This document shows positions 55,753 through 64,000 of a stretch of DNA of 64,000 nt, in pieces. The notes beneath the pieces were generated by a model. That model ran no database searches and was not told the DNA's origin. It saw nothing but the letters and a program-made list of their open reading frames with translations. The position numbers and the translations under genes are program-made. Source of the stretch: Rhodocyclus tenuis (GTDB taxonomy: Bacteria; Pseudomonadota; Gammaproteobacteria; Burkholderiales; Rhodocyclaceae); contig NZ_JACIGE010000001.1 of assembly GCF_014197755.1 (NCBI RefSeq), forward strand, positions 372,001 to 436,000. Reading direction: 5' to 3'. Position 1 is the stretch's first letter; every line of letters begins with the position of its first letter.

Positions 55753-57244
55753 ATACAAGGCACGAGTTCTGGTTGTCGACGACGAGGCGATCGCCCGGCG
55801 CAACCTCGCGCATGTGCTCGAACGCGAAGGTTTTACGGCCGACTGCGCCGATTGCGGCGAAGCGGCACTCGAGCAACTGGCGCAGGCGCGCTACGACCTC
55901 GTCCTCACCGACCTGCGCATGCCCGGCATCGACGGCATGGCGCTGTTGCGCGAAACGCGCCGGCGCAGCCCGGATACCGAAGTGATCGTCATCACCGCGC
56001 ACGCCAACGCCGGCTCGGCGGTCGAGGCGATGAAAAGCGGCGCCTTCTACTACATCGAGAAGCCCTTCCGCCTGCCGGAAGTGCGCAAGGTCGTGCGCGA
56101 AGCCGCCGAAAAGGTACGCCTGAAGCGCGAGAACGTGAGCTTGAAGGTGGCGCTCGAACAGGCCGGCGAGCGGCCGCAGATCCTTACCAACGCACCGGCG
56201 ATGCGCGAGCTGCTCGGCGTCGCCGCCGGGGTAGCACCGACCGACTGCAATGTGCTCATCGTCGGCCCCACCGGCTCGGGCAAGGAGCTGCTGGCGCGCT
56301 ACGTGCACCAGCACAGCCGGCGCGCTCGCGGGCCTTTCGTCGCCATCAACTGCGGCGCGCTCTCGGAGGAGCTGCTCGCCAACGAACTCTTCGGCCACGA
56401 ACGCGGCGCGTACACCGGCGCCGCCGGCGTCAAGCCCGGGCTGATCGAGGTGGCTGCCGGCGGCACACTGTTCCTCGACGAAGTGACCGAGATGACGCCG
56501 GCGATGCAGGTGAAACTGCTGCGCGTGCTGCAGGAACGCGAGTTCTACCGCCTTGGCGGCACACAGCCGATCGCCGCCGACCTGCGCTTTCTTGCCGCGA
56601 CCAACCGCGACCCGGGCAAACGCGTCGCCGAAGGGCGTTTCCGTCAGGATCTCTATTTCCGCCTCAACGTCGTCACGCTGCAACTGCCGCCGCTAAGTGA
56701 GCGCCGTGGCGACATTCCGCTGCTGGCGCTGCATTTCCTCGCCCGCTTCGCGCAGCGCATGGGCAAGGCGGTCGCCGAAATCGCGCCGGAAACCTTCGAG
56801 CGCCTGCTCGCGCACGACTATCCGGGCAACATCCGCGAGCTGGAAAACCTGATCGAGCGCGGCGTCGCGCTGGCGCCGGGCGGCGTACTCAGCGCCGATC
56901 TGCTGCCGGCCGGTGTCGGCCGGCACGCCGTCGGCGCCGGCGACACGCAGCCGGCCAGCAGCAAGCTGATCGCAGTGGCCGGTACAGCCGGCGAAGCCAG
57001 CGACGCACCGCGCATCGCCAGCAGCGGCAGCACTGCCGGCGCTGGCGCGCACATCGCGCCGCTTGCCGAAGTCGAACGCCGGCACATTCTCGATGCGCTC
57101 AGCCACGCCGGCGGCAATCGCGCGCTGGCCGCGCGTCTGCTTGGCATCGACCGCGTTTCGCTGTGGCGCAAGCTGCGCCGTTTTGAGGAAGACGCGCCGG
57201 CGACGTCGCTGCCGGGCGCCGCCACCGACGAAGCCTTGGAGTAG
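55739..57244 (+). CDS. NtrC-family sigma54-dependent response regulator
   Basis: The 501-residue regulator has a receiver domain (RVLVVDDEAIARRN with DD, LTDLRMPGIDG with phospho-Asp, ITAHA, EKPF). A AAA+ domain follows with Walker A VGPTGSGKELL, the sigma54-contact loop GAYTGA (Tyr instead of the common Phe), Walker B GTLFLDEVTEM and RQDLYFRLNVV. An Ala-rich linker and a Fis-type helix-turn-helix (ALAARLLGIDRVSLWRKLRRF) end it. With the upstream kinase it forms a complete two-component system that activates sigma54 promoters. Target genes are unknown. Confidence 0.93.
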   Translation: MSDAEYKARVLVVDDEAIARRNLAHVLEREGFTADCADCGEAALEQLAQARYDLVLTDLRMPGIDGMALLRETRRRSPDTEVIVITAHANAGSAVEAMKSGAFYYIEKPFRLPEVRKVVREAAEKVRLKRENVSLKVALEQAGERPQILTNAPAMRELLGVAAGVAPTDCNVLIVGPTGSGKELLARYVHQHSRRARGPFVAINCGALSEELLANELFGHERGAYTGAAGVKPGLIEVAAGGTLFLDEVTEMTPAMQVKLLRVLQEREFYRLGGTQPIAADLRFLAATNRDPGKRVAEGRFRQDLYFRLNVVTLQLPPLSERRGDIPLLALHFLARFAQRMGKAVAEIAPETFERLLAHDYPGNIRELENLIERGVALAPGGVLSADLLPAGVGRHAVGAGDTQPASSKLIAVAGTAGEASDAPRIASSGSTAGAGAHIAPLAEVERRHILDALSHAGGNRALAARLLGIDRVSLWRKLRRFEEDAPATSLPGAATDEALE

Positions 57245-57248
57245 AATT
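57243..57248 (+). promoter_or_regulatory. candidate -10 element for ybgC
   Basis: TAGAAT lies five bases ahead of the ybgC start, too near for an ordinary leader, so transcription would start within or at the gene. It overlaps the stop of the upstream regulator and may be coincidental. Confidence 0.25.
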
Positions 57249-57253
57249 CGCGC

Positions 57254-57709
57254 ATGAAAAATGCCCATCCGCATGAGCAGAAGGCCAACGCCTTCACCAT
57301 CCCCGTTCGCATCTACTACGAGGATACCGACGCCGGCGGCGTCGTCTATTACGCCAACTACCTGAAATTTTTCGAACGCTGCCGCACCGAATGGCTGCGC
57401 CAGATCGGCCATGACCAGGCCGACCTGCTGCGCGATCCGGGAATCGTTTTCGTCGTGCGCGCGGTGAATATCGAATACCTGAAGCCAGCGCGCCTCGACG
57501 ATCAGCTGCTCATCGGCCTCGAGGTCGACAAGATCGGTCGCGCCCAGATCACTTTCCGTCAGCACGCGCGCCGCGCCAATGCCGAGGTCGAAGGCGGCTG
57601 GGAGGAACTCACCACCGCCGTCGTGCAGATCGTCTGCGTCAATTTCGCGCAGATGAAATCGACGCCGATCCCCGCTTTTCTGCGGAGCAAACTGGAAGCA
57701 CTGCAATGA
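57254..57709 (+). CDS. ybgC: Tol-Pal-associated acyl-CoA thioesterase
   Basis: This 151-residue hotdog-fold thioesterase has the catalytic [22 protein letters not shown], including the Asp and the conserved Tyr/Asn, and the strand [17 protein letters not shown]. YbgC hydrolyses short acyl-CoAs and is always found at the head of tol-pal operons. The ATG at 57254 gives about 15 extra residues before the domain. Its stop overlaps tolQ (ATGA). Confidence 0.92.
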   Translation: MKNAHPHEQKANAFTIPVRIYYEDTDAGGVVYYANYLKFFERCRTEWLRQIGHDQADLLRDPGIVFVVRAVNIEYLKPARLDDQLLIGLEVDKIGRAQITFRQHARRANAEVEGGWEELTTAVVQIVCVNFAQMKSTPIPAFLRSKLEALQ

Positions 57710-58383
57710 ACGTCACGCAAGACCTGTCGATTTTCAGCCTGATCCTCAACGCCAGCGCCGTCGTCCAGGTGGTGATGCTGCTGCTCGCCGGCGTTTCCTT
57801 CATGTCCTGGTACTACATCTTCCGCAAGTGGTTCGCGGTGAAGACGGCGCACCGGCAGACCGAGACCTTCGAGCGCGATTTCTGGAGCGGCGGCGACCTC
57901 AACACCCTGTACCAGGGCGCCGTCGGCAACCACCACGAAACCGGCGCCATGGAGCGCATCTTCGAGGCCGGCTTCCGCGAGTTCGCCAAGCTGAAGAGCC
58001 AGAAGAACCTCGACCCGAAAGACGTCATCGACGGCTCGCGCCGCGCCATGCGCGCAACGTACCAGCGCGAGGTCGATGCCATCGACGCGCACCTCTCCTT
58101 CCTCGCCTCGGTCGGTTCGGTCAGCCCCTACGTCGGCCTGTTCGGCACGGTGTGGGGGATCATGCACGCCTTCCGCGGCCTCTCCAACGTCGGCCAGGCG
58201 ACGCTCGCCTCGGTCGCACCGGGCATCGCCGAGGCATTGGTCGCCACCGCCATCGGCCTCTTCGCGGCGATTCCGGCGGTGCTCGCCTATAACCGCTTCG
58301 CGCACGAGATCGACCGTCTGTCGTCGCGCTTCGAGTCGTTCATGGAAGAGTTTTCGAACATCCTGCAGCGCCAGCTGCGCTGA
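57706..58383 (+). CDS. tolQ: Tol-Pal system proton channel protein TolQ
   Basis: The 225-residue inner-membrane protein has three helices: [21 protein letters not shown], then [28 protein letters not shown], then [20 protein letters not shown]. It matches TolQ/ExbB. With TolR it uses the proton gradient to move TolA and coordinate outer-membrane constriction at division. Placement between ybgC and tolR fixes TolQ rather than ExbB. Confidence 0.95.
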   Translation: MNVTQDLSIFSLILNASAVVQVVMLLLAGVSFMSWYYIFRKWFAVKTAHRQTETFERDFWSGGDLNTLYQGAVGNHHETGAMERIFEAGFREFAKLKSQKNLDPKDVIDGSRRAMRATYQREVDAIDAHLSFLASVGSVSPYVGLFGTVWGIMHAFRGLSNVGQATLASVAPGIAEALVATAIGLFAAIPAVLAYNRFAHEIDRLSSRFESFMEEFSNILQRQLR

Positions 58384-58398
58384 GGAGCGGAGCGAAAC

Positions 58399-58812
58399 AT
58401 GCGTCCGCGCCGCCTGAAAAACGAGATCAACGTCGTTCCCTACATCGACGTCATGCTCGTGCTGCTGGTGATCTTCATGGTCACCGCGCCGATGATGACC
58501 ACCGCCAGCATCGACCTGCCCTCGGTCGGCCAGGCCGCACAGCCGCCGGCGCAGCCGCTGCAGGTGACGATCCGCGCCGACGGTTCGCTGACGTTGCGCG
58601 ATCTGGCGCGCGGCAAGGGCGACGAGCGCGAGACGAGCCGCGCCGAACTGGCGCAGGCGATACTCGCCGCGCAGGCCGACAACCCCGATCAGCCGGTACT
58701 CATCGCCGGCGCCAGGGACGTCAGGTACGAAGCCGTTCTCGGCGTCATGGACGAACTGCAGCACGCGCAGGTCAAGCGCATCGGCCTGCTCGTGCAACCG
58801 ACCGGCAAGTAA
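58399..58812 (+). CDS. tolR: Tol-Pal system protein TolR
   Basis: The 137-residue protein has one N-terminal membrane helix carrying the essential Asp, in NVVPYIDVMLVLLVIFMV. A periplasmic ExbD-type domain follows (QVTIRADGSLTLRD...PVLIAGARDVRYEAVLGVMDELQ). It completes the proton channel with TolQ. GAGGAGCGGAG precedes the ATG. Confidence 0.94.
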   Translation: MRPRRLKNEINVVPYIDVMLVLLVIFMVTAPMMTTASIDLPSVGQAAQPPAQPLQVTIRADGSLTLRDLARGKGDERETSRAELAQAILAAQADNPDQPVLIAGARDVRYEAVLGVMDELQHAQVKRIGLLVQPTGK

Positions 58813-58830
58813 GCCCGCCGCTACAGCACC

Positions 58831-59700
58831 GTGACCGGCCACATTCCCGCCACTGACGCCGACCGGCGCCTGGAACAGCTCGATAACGAGCAGCGCGATC
58901 CGGGCAAGCGCAAGGCGCTGTTCCTCGCCGCCGCCGTGCATCTCCTGCTCATCGGCGCGCTGGTCCTCGGCGTGCAGTGGAAGAGCCAGCCGCCGGCGTC
59001 GGTCGAAGTCGAAGTCTGGCGCAGTGTGCCCCCCCCCGCGGCGACGCCGCCGGAAGCGAAGCCGGAGCCAAAACCCGAGCCGCGCGTCGAGCCAAAGCCC
59101 GAGCCGAAGCCGGAAATCAAGACGCCGGCCAAGCCGGACATCGCGATCAAGGAAGAGAAGAAGCCGAAAGAAGCGCCGAAACCCGAGCCGAAGAAGGAAG
59201 AGCCGAAAAAGCCCGAGCCAAAGCCCGAACCGAAGAAGCAGGAAGCGAAGCCAGAGACCAAGGCTGAGCCAAAGAAGCCGGCCTTCGACCCCTTCGCCAA
59301 CATCGAGAAGGAGACGAAACAGCTCGACCGGCAACGCGAGTTGCAGCGCCAGCGCGAACGCGCCGACGCCGAGGCGCGCCAGCTTGACCAGTTGAAGGCC
59401 GAGCAGTCGGCCGCCTCACGCTCGCGCGGACTCGCCGACTACGCCGGCAAGGTGCGCGGCAAGATTCGCGGCAACATCGTGTTGCCTCCCGGTATCCAGG
59501 GCAACCCGGAAACGATCTTCGAAGTGACGCAGCTGCCTTCCGGCGAGGTGCTCTCGGTGCGCATCAGGAAGTCGAGCGGCAACCCGGCACTCGACGCCGC
59601 CGTCGAGCGCGCCATCCTCAAATCGTCGCCGCTACCGAAACCGGATTCGGCCGAACTCTTCGAGCGCGTGCTGAAAATCCCTTACCGCCCCTTCGATTGA
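58831..59700 (+). CDS. tolA: Tol-Pal system protein TolA
   Basis: The 289-residue trans-periplasmic protein has a membrane helix (ALFLAAAVHLLLIGALVLGVQW). A central region of about 110 residues is nearly pure Lys/Pro/Glu (KPEPKPEPR, EPKKEEPKKPEPKPEPK), in place of the Ala/Lys-rich helix usual in enterics. The C-terminal TonB-like domain (YAGKVRGKIRGNIVLPP...VLSVRIRKSSGNPALDAAVERAI) is conserved. A GTG start at 58831 fits the operon; the first residues VTGHIPATDADRR precede the helix. tolB and pal do not follow, which is unusual. Confidence 0.9.
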   Translation: MTGHIPATDADRRLEQLDNEQRDPGKRKALFLAAAVHLLLIGALVLGVQWKSQPPASVEVEVWRSVPPPAATPPEAKPEPKPEPRVEPKPEPKPEIKTPAKPDIAIKEEKKPKEAPKPEPKKEEPKKPEPKPEPKKQEAKPETKAEPKKPAFDPFANIEKETKQLDRQRELQRQRERADAEARQLDQLKAEQSAASRSRGLADYAGKVRGKIRGNIVLPPGIQGNPETIFEVTQLPSGEVLSVRIRKSSGNPALDAAVERAILKSSPLPKPDSAELFERVLKIPYRPFD

Positions 59701-59733
59701 AGGCGCCCACCGCGCCCGGCAGCGCGTCGGCGT

Positions 59734-59739
59734 TAGAAT
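59734..59739 (+). promoter_or_regulatory. candidate -10 element for the VanZ-like gene
   Basis: TAGAAT in GGCGTTAGAATCG lies 10 bases before the ATG at 59750. Short leaders like this recur in the window (see also 60965 and 63892), with weak or no -35 elements. Confidence 0.35.
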
Positions 59740-59749
59740 CGACGCCGAG

Positions 59750-60889
59750 ATGAAAGCCCTTCGCCCCCGCTCCGCCGCATCGACCGAGCGCCCGCGCAAT
59801 GCACCAGCGGCGGGCCGCGCGTCGCGCCGCAACGGCGCGCCGGCAGAAACTTCCGGCGCTCTGCCGCGCCATCTCGCTTTCGCCTACGCGGCGCTGGTCG
59901 TCTATGCCAGCCTGCATCCGTTCACCGGCTGGCGCGACCTTGGCCTTTCGCCCTTCGCTTTTCTCGAAGGCGGCTGGCCGCGTTACTGGACCGGTTTCGA
60001 TCTGGCGATCAACGTGCTCGCCTACCTGCCGCTCGGCTTTCTCGTCGCGCTCGCCTTGCGCCGTCGTCTCGGCAACTTCGGCGGCGCGCTGGTGGCGCTG
60101 CTGCTCGGCGCCCTGCTCAGTCTGCTGCTTGAAAGCGTCCAGAACTGGCTGCCGGCACGTGTGCCGTCAAACCTTGATCTCGCCTGCAACGCCGCCGGCG
60201 CCTGCCTCGGCGCGCTGCTTGCGCTGCTCGTCGGCGAGCGGCTGGCACGGCGCGCCGCGGCCTGGCGACATCTGCTGGCGGCGTCGACGCATGCCGAGCT
60301 CGGCGTCGTCCTGCTCGGTATCTGGCTGCTGACGCAGCTGTCGCCGGAAACGCAGTTGTTCGGTACCGGCGACCTGCGCCAGCTGCTCGAACTGACGCCG
60401 GCGGTCCCTTACGCAGCCGATTCCTTCTTCCTCATCGAAGCCGCAATCACCGCCTGCCACCTGCTGGCGATCGGCCTGTTTGCACGCACGCTGCTCGGCG
60501 CGCGCATCGCGCCGGCACCGGTGCTGTTCAACTTCGTCCTCGGCGCGCTGATCGTGCGCACCCTGGCCGCGGCGGTGCTGGCGCCGCCGCAGGACGCACT
60601 CGCCTGGCTGACGCCGGGAGCCGGACTCGGCCTTGCCGTCGGTGGCGCGGCACTGGCGCTGGCGCTCTTGTTGCCCGACCCCTGGCGCATCGCGCTGGCG
60701 GCACTGGCGCTGATGGCCGGCGCCGCGCTGGTCAATCTGGCACCCGCCAATCCGTATTCAGCGGCAGCGCTGGCGACCTGGCGGCAAGGGCACTTTTTCA
60801 ATTTCAACGGTCTGACGCGCATCGCCGCCAGTCTGTGGCCGTACATCGCCTTGCCTTACCTGACCATGACCGTACGTCGCCGGGCCTAG
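59750..60889 (+). CDS. VanZ-like family membrane protein
   Basis: The 379-residue membrane protein has about eight helices. After a basic N-terminus of some 40 residues comes the VanZ fold: HLAFAYAALVVYASLHPFTGWRD, the loop NVLAYLPLGFLVALAL, and LLLGALLSLLLESVQNWLPARVPSNLDLACN with the conserved E..Q.....R.pD motif. A second four-helix half follows and has no recognised family. VanZ-like proteins are loosely linked to cell-envelope stress or phospholipid handling. It occupies the place where tolB would be expected. Confidence 0.8.
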   Translation: MKALRPRSAASTERPRNAPAAGRASRRNGAPAETSGALPRHLAFAYAALVVYASLHPFTGWRDLGLSPFAFLEGGWPRYWTGFDLAINVLAYLPLGFLVALALRRRLGNFGGALVALLLGALLSLLLESVQNWLPARVPSNLDLACNAAGACLGALLALLVGERLARRAAAWRHLLAASTHAELGVVLLGIWLLTQLSPETQLFGTGDLRQLLELTPAVPYAADSFFLIEAAITACHLLAIGLFARTLLGARIAPAPVLFNFVLGALIVRTLAAAVLAPPQDALAWLTPGAGLGLAVGGAALALALLLPDPWRIALAALALMAGAALVNLAPANPYSAAALATWRQGHFFNFNGLTRIAASLWPYIALPYLTMTVRRRA

Positions 60890-60964
60890 CGCCGCCGGCG
60901 CAGCGCAAGACCCGCCACCCTTGGGCATTCCCCGGCCGGCTTCTTCCTGCCGCCGCCGATTTGC

Positions 60965-60970
60965 GATAAT
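60965..60970 (+). promoter_or_regulatory. candidate -10 element for the ferredoxin gene
   Basis: GATAAT at 60965-60970 is 44 bases ahead of the ferredoxin start, in a GC-rich gap where it stands out. Confidence 0.4.
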
Positions 60971-61014
60971 CGACGCCACCCGCCCACTCCTCTGCCGCCA
61001 ACGACCGGAACACC

Positions 61015-61320
61015 ATGAGCTATTTCAAACACCATCTGTTTTTCTGCTGCAACCAGCGCGACAACGGCCGCGACTGCAATTCGCGCGGCGCGAGCACGAT
61101 GTTCGCGTGGACCAAGGAACGCGTCGCCGAACTTGAACTGAACGGTCCCGGCGCGGTGCGTGTGAGCAAGGCCGGTTGCCTCGGCCGCTGCGAGATCGGC
61201 CCGGCACTGGTCGTCTATCCCGAAGCCGTCTGGTACAGCTTCGCGAACCAGAGCGACATCGAGGACATCATCCAGCAGCACCTGATCGGCGGGCGCGTCG
61301 TCGAACGCCTGCGCCGCTGA
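61015..61320 (+). CDS. thioredoxin-like [2Fe-2S] ferredoxin
   Basis: The 101-residue protein shows the Cys pattern of the thioredoxin-like 2Fe-2S ferredoxins: HLFFCCNQRDNGRDC near the N-terminus, and KAGCLGRCEIGPALVVYPE near the middle. The C-terminal half (WYSFANQSDIEDIIQQHL) ends the fold. Related small ferredoxins, e.g. Shethna type or NuoE-like, transfer electrons to unidentified partners. Its stop overlaps the start of the hydrolase gene (TGATG), so the two are co-translated. Confidence 0.87.
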   Translation: MSYFKHHLFFCCNQRDNGRDCNSRGASTMFAWTKERVAELELNGPGAVRVSKAGCLGRCEIGPALVVYPEAVWYSFANQSDIEDIIQQHLIGGRVVERLRR

Positions 61321-61958
61321 TGATCCACACCGAAACGCTGTTCATCGCCGGCGCCGCCGGGCTGATCGAGACCATCGTCGAGACTCCCGCCGAGACGCCA
61401 CGTGGCATCGCGCTGATCTGCCACCCGCATCCGCTGTTCGGTGGCGCCAACAGCAACAAGGTGACACACACGCTGGCGCGCGCAGCGCTGAAGCTCGGCT
61501 GCGTCGCGTTGCGTCCGAATTTCCGCGGCGTCGGCGGCAGTGCCGGGCAACACGACGACGGCGCCGGCGAATGCGCCGACATGCTCGCCGTGCTCGCCTG
61601 GGCGCAGCAGCGTTTCGGCGATCTGCCGGTGTCGCTGGCCGGCTTTTCCTTCGGCGCCTACGTGCAGACGCGCGTCGCGCAGGCGCTGGCCGACGCCGGC
61701 CAGCCGGCACGCCGCTTGGCGCTGGTCGGCACCGCTGCCGGCCATGTCGAGGGCGCCCGCCGCTACGAGACCGCCGCGGTGCCGCCGGAGACGCTGGTCA
61801 TTCATGGCGCACGCGACGAGACGGTGCCGCTGGCTAACGTACTCGCCTGGGCCGAACCGCTCGACCTGCCGGTCGTCGTCATCCCCGGCGCCGACCACTT
61901 CTTTCACCGGCGCCTGCAACTGATTCGCGATATCGTGCTGCGCGCCTGGCGCGACTGA
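61320..61958 (+). CDS. alpha/beta hydrolase (CAP-type serine hydrolase)
   Basis: The 212-residue alpha/beta hydrolase has GIALICHPHPLFGGANSNKV in the oxyanion region and VSLAGFSFGAY as the nucleophile elbow with Ser in G-F-S-F-G. VIHGARDETVP carries Asp, and PGADHFFHRRL carries His. This is the family typified by short hydrolases with the CHPHP motif, whose natural substrate is unknown. The ATG overlaps the ferredoxin stop, so it shares that transcript. Confidence 0.88.
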   Translation: MIHTETLFIAGAAGLIETIVETPAETPRGIALICHPHPLFGGANSNKVTHTLARAALKLGCVALRPNFRGVGGSAGQHDDGAGECADMLAVLAWAQQRFGDLPVSLAGFSFGAYVQTRVAQALADAGQPARRLALVGTAAGHVEGARRYETAAVPPETLVIHGARDETVPLANVLAWAEPLDLPVVVIPGADHFFHRRLQLIRDIVLRAWRD

Positions 61959-62037
61959 GGTACACCGCGGCGCGGTTCATTCATTTAGCATACCGTAGAC
62001 CACGTATTACTAAGGTGATATAAAACACCCCTTCTCC

Positions 62038-62100
62038 GGTAGCGTCCTCGCGCTACCCAACGTGATGCGCGGCAACAGAATCCCCTGAGGGATCGCCGCG
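62038..62100 (+). promoter_or_regulatory. structured mRNA leader upstream of the chemoreceptor
   Basis: The leader can form GGTAGCG/CGCTACC (62038-62057) and a second element in which CGCGGC (62068-62073) pairs with GCCGCG (62095-62100), around an inner TCCC-CTGA-GGGA stem (62081-62092). The ribosome site GGGAGGGG lies just downstream. It does not match the c-di-GMP or other riboswitch consensus that I can recall. Confidence 0.4.
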
Positions 62101-62122
62101 ACCGCTGCCCGGGAGGGGCGCC

Positions 62123-63766
62123 GTGAAAAAGAACTTGCCGGTCACGCAGACCGAACTGCCGTTCCCGAAGGGTAAGTACATCGTCTCGAAGACGGACCTC
62201 AAGGGAATCACCACCTACGCCAACGACGCCTTCGTCGAGCTCAGCGGCTTCACCCGCGACGAGCTGATCGGCAAGAACCACAATGTCGTCCGCCATCCGG
62301 ACATGCCACCGGCGGCCTTCGCCGACCTGTGGGCGACGGTCAAGGACGGGCGTCCCTGGCAAGGCATCGTCAAGAACCGCTGCAAGAACGGCGATTTCTA
62401 CTGGGTCGATGCGCTGGTCGTGCCGGTGCGCAAGAACGACGCGACGATCGGCTACATGTCGGTACGCACACCACCGACGCGCGCACAGATCGCCGCCGTC
62501 GAGCCACTCTACCGGCAGCTCAACAGCAGCGGCGCCGGACTGCCGCGGCCGTCGGCGCTGAAGAAAATCAGTCTGCGCACGCGTTTCTCGCTACTCACGC
62601 TGAGCATGCTCGCGGCGCTTGCCGCCACCGCCGGAATCGAACTCTTCGGCGCGCAACTGACGCAGACGCTGGATCTGCCCTTGTCGGCGGCACACAGCCT
62701 GGCGGTCGGCCTGAGCGCAATCGGCATTCTTGCCGGCGGCTTCCTCTATCTCAGCCAGCGCCGCGCGCTGGCCGCGCTGCAGCAGATCACCCAGCGCCTT
62801 GATCACATCACGCAGGGCGACCTGACCGACGACATTCCGCTGCATCGCCTCGACGAACTCGGCCAGCTCAACGACGGCCTGCTCGCCATGCAGACGCATC
62901 TGAAAGTGATGCTCGCCGAGATCGGCGAAGTGGCAGGCTGCGTTGGCGACAACGCGCGCCAGGTCAATGCCGAAATGCTCGACGTGCATCGCCAGTCGGA
63001 ACGGCAGTCCGATTCGGTCTCGCAGATCGCCGCGGCGATGGAGGAAGTGAGCACGACCGTACGCGATGTCGCCGATTCGGCGCAGAACACCGCCAGTGCG
63101 GTGCTCAGCGCGCAGCAAGAACTCGGCCGCGTGTCGCGGCAGATGCACGCCAGCCGCGACGCTTCGCGCGCGGTGGTCGATTCGGTAGCGACCGCGGGAA
63201 CGACGATGCAGAACCTGGCGCAGTCGATCACGCAGATCGGCACGATCACGCACACCATCCAGGAAATTGCCGAACAGACCAATCTGCTGGCACTCAATGC
63301 CGCGATCGAGGCGGCGCGTGCCGGCGAGACCGGGCGCGGCTTTGCCGTTGTCGCCGACGAGGTAAGAAAGCTCGCCGAGCGTGTCAGCAAGCAGACCGAC
63401 GAAATTTCCGCGACCGTCTCGACCATCCGCCAGGCGACGCAGCAGGCGGAAACGAGCATGCACTCGGCCGGCGACAGCGTGCAGCGCACCGACAGCGAAA
63501 TGGACCGCACCGAGGCCGGACTGGAGCTCGCCGCCGAACAGGCCGGGCAGATCAACACCATGTCGCAGCACATCGCCGACGCTTCGGCGCAACAGGCGCA
63601 GGCCAGCGACGAGGTGACGCGCAACATCGGCGAAATTGCCGCGGCGGTCGAAGCGAGCGTTGTCATCATCGCGCAGACGCAGCGGCAGACCGAGGCGCTG
63701 CGCGCGCGCTCCGAGCAGTTGCGCGAACTGATGCAGTATTTCCGCTACATCCGCGAGACGGCCTGA
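62123..63766 (+). CDS. PAS-containing methyl-accepting chemotaxis protein (Aer-like)
   Basis: The 547-residue receptor has an N-terminal cytoplasmic PAS domain ([25 protein letters not shown]...[40 protein letters not shown]). This is typical of Aer-type receptors that sense redox via FAD. Two close hydrophobic segments ([17 protein letters not shown], and [19 protein letters not shown]) and a HAMP-like region follow. The signalling hairpin [20 protein letters not shown] and [18 protein letters not shown] are present. A GTG start at 62123 follows GGGAGGGG. There is no C-terminal CheR-binding pentapeptide. It probably mediates aero- or energy taxis. Confidence 0.92.
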   Translation: MKKNLPVTQTELPFPKGKYIVSKTDLKGITTYANDAFVELSGFTRDELIGKNHNVVRHPDMPPAAFADLWATVKDGRPWQGIVKNRCKNGDFYWVDALVVPVRKNDATIGYMSVRTPPTRAQIAAVEPLYRQLNSSGAGLPRPSALKKISLRTRFSLLTLSMLAALAATAGIELFGAQLTQTLDLPLSAAHSLAVGLSAIGILAGGFLYLSQRRALAALQQITQRLDHITQGDLTDDIPLHRLDELGQLNDGLLAMQTHLKVMLAEIGEVAGCVGDNARQVNAEMLDVHRQSERQSDSVSQIAAAMEEVSTTVRDVADSAQNTASAVLSAQQELGRVSRQMHASRDASRAVVDSVATAGTTMQNLAQSITQIGTITHTIQEIAEQTNLLALNAAIEAARAGETGRGFAVVADEVRKLAERVSKQTDEISATVSTIRQATQQAETSMHSAGDSVQRTDSEMDRTEAGLELAAEQAGQINTMSQHIADASAQQAQASDEVTRNIGEIAAAVEASVVIIAQTQRQTEALRARSEQLRELMQYFRYIRETA

Positions 63767-63891
63767 AATCACCCGGCGACGCGAGCGGCCGCGGCACCCC
63801 GGCCGATCAGCCCCAAGCGATCTCCCCGCAACTCACTGCCGGCCCGTTTTCAGCCCGCGCCGAGCCGGGCGCGACGCGCCGGCGCGCGAGG

Positions 63892-63897
63892 TACAAT
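63892..63897 (+). promoter_or_regulatory. candidate -10 element for cutA
   Basis: TACAAT in GAGGTACAATCC lies six bases before the cutA ATG. It stands out in GC-rich sequence. No -35 is evident. Confidence 0.35.
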
Positions 63898-63903
63898 CCG
63901 CGC

Positions 63904-64000
63904 ATGAACACGCCGCCTGCCTGCCTGCTCGTTCTCACCACGCTGCCTGACCGCGCCAGCGCCGAAGCGCTGGCCGCACATCTGCTCGAGGCGCGGCTCG
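63904..64000 (+). CDS. cutA: CutA-type divalent-cation tolerance protein, 5' part
   Basis: Only the first 32 codons are in the window (MNTPPACLLVLTTLPDRAS, then AEALAAHLLEARL). The LVLTT(L/x)PD and ALAxxLLExRL elements match the beginning of CutA, a small trimeric protein linked to metal tolerance. The gene continues beyond the right edge, so its length and the rest of the fold cannot be checked. Confidence 0.8.
   Translation, partial: MNTPPACLLVLTTLPDRASAEALAAHLLEARL

Noticed and set aside
62038-62122. Cyclic-di-GMP (GEMM) riboswitch
   Set aside because: The conserved GEMM core sequences are not present, only strong stems.

Overview
The window is chromosomal DNA from a GC-rich Gram-negative bacterium, most likely a betaproteobacterium of the Rhodocyclaceae/Azonexaceae/Zoogloeaceae group. 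Support for this is the pairing of two small Gram-negative trimeric porins ending in Phe, TorF-family protein-glnK-amtB, ruvC-ruvA-ruvB, ybgC-tolQRA, UbiK next to comM, ThrH and PurU, together with very strong G/C preference at third codon positions. No rRNA or tRNA gene and no CRISPR array was recognised.

Left flank (1-20849): an acidic Ala/Pro-rich partial gene; a zinc-type metal uptake cluster on the minus strand (6859 down to 690: small anchored protein, CobW-type GTPase, DUF2946-like protein, outer-membrane protein, ZnuA-, ZnuC- and ZnuB-like genes); two paralogous porins with near-identical terminators; thrH-purU; a TacA/TacT-type toxin-antitoxin pair; two ABC-F ATPases (YheS- and YbiT-like); a PlsC-type acyltransferase; a TorF-family protein with glnK-amtB; ubiK.

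Centre (21742-45956): a complete 24,215-bp Tn7-like transposon sits inside comM (yifB). It is flanked by a perfect 5-bp duplication (GGCGG, 21737-21741 and 45957-45961), begins TGT and ends ACA, and carries TGCGA motifs at exactly positions 20-24 from both tips. Removing the element and one duplication copy restores a 497-codon comM frame. The right end encodes TnsA, TnsB, TnsC and a short TniQ; the left end encodes a TnsE-like protein pointing inward, so the core transposition genes are split between the two ends. Between them lies AT-richer cargo that looks like a defence island: a WYL regulator plus a complete type I Wadjet operon (jetABCD), a DEDDh exonuclease, a 579-codon gene broken by a 5-bp tandem duplication, a DUF4365-like protein, a 1027-residue HD + GHKL (Hsp90-like) ATPase, and an RloC/PrrC-like ATPase with a CxxC zinc-hook candidate and a C-terminal R-x3-E...H candidate anticodon-nuclease triad.

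Right flank (45962-64000): 3' half of comM, a Bcr/CflA drug exporter, an MFS and an EamA transporter, ruvC-ruvA, an AI-2E family permease, ruvB, a histidine kinase/sigma54-type regulator pair preceded by a cluster of palindromes and by an orphan minus-strand terminator (candidate small RNA), ybgC-tolQ-tolR-tolA without tolB-pal, a VanZ-like protein, a 2Fe-2S ferredoxin, an alpha/beta hydrolase, a PAS chemoreceptor with a structured leader, and the start of cutA.

As a whole, the flanks are ordinary housekeeping and envelope genes, whereas the transposon is a mobile package of anti-plasmid/anti-phage functions parked in a DNA-uptake gene.
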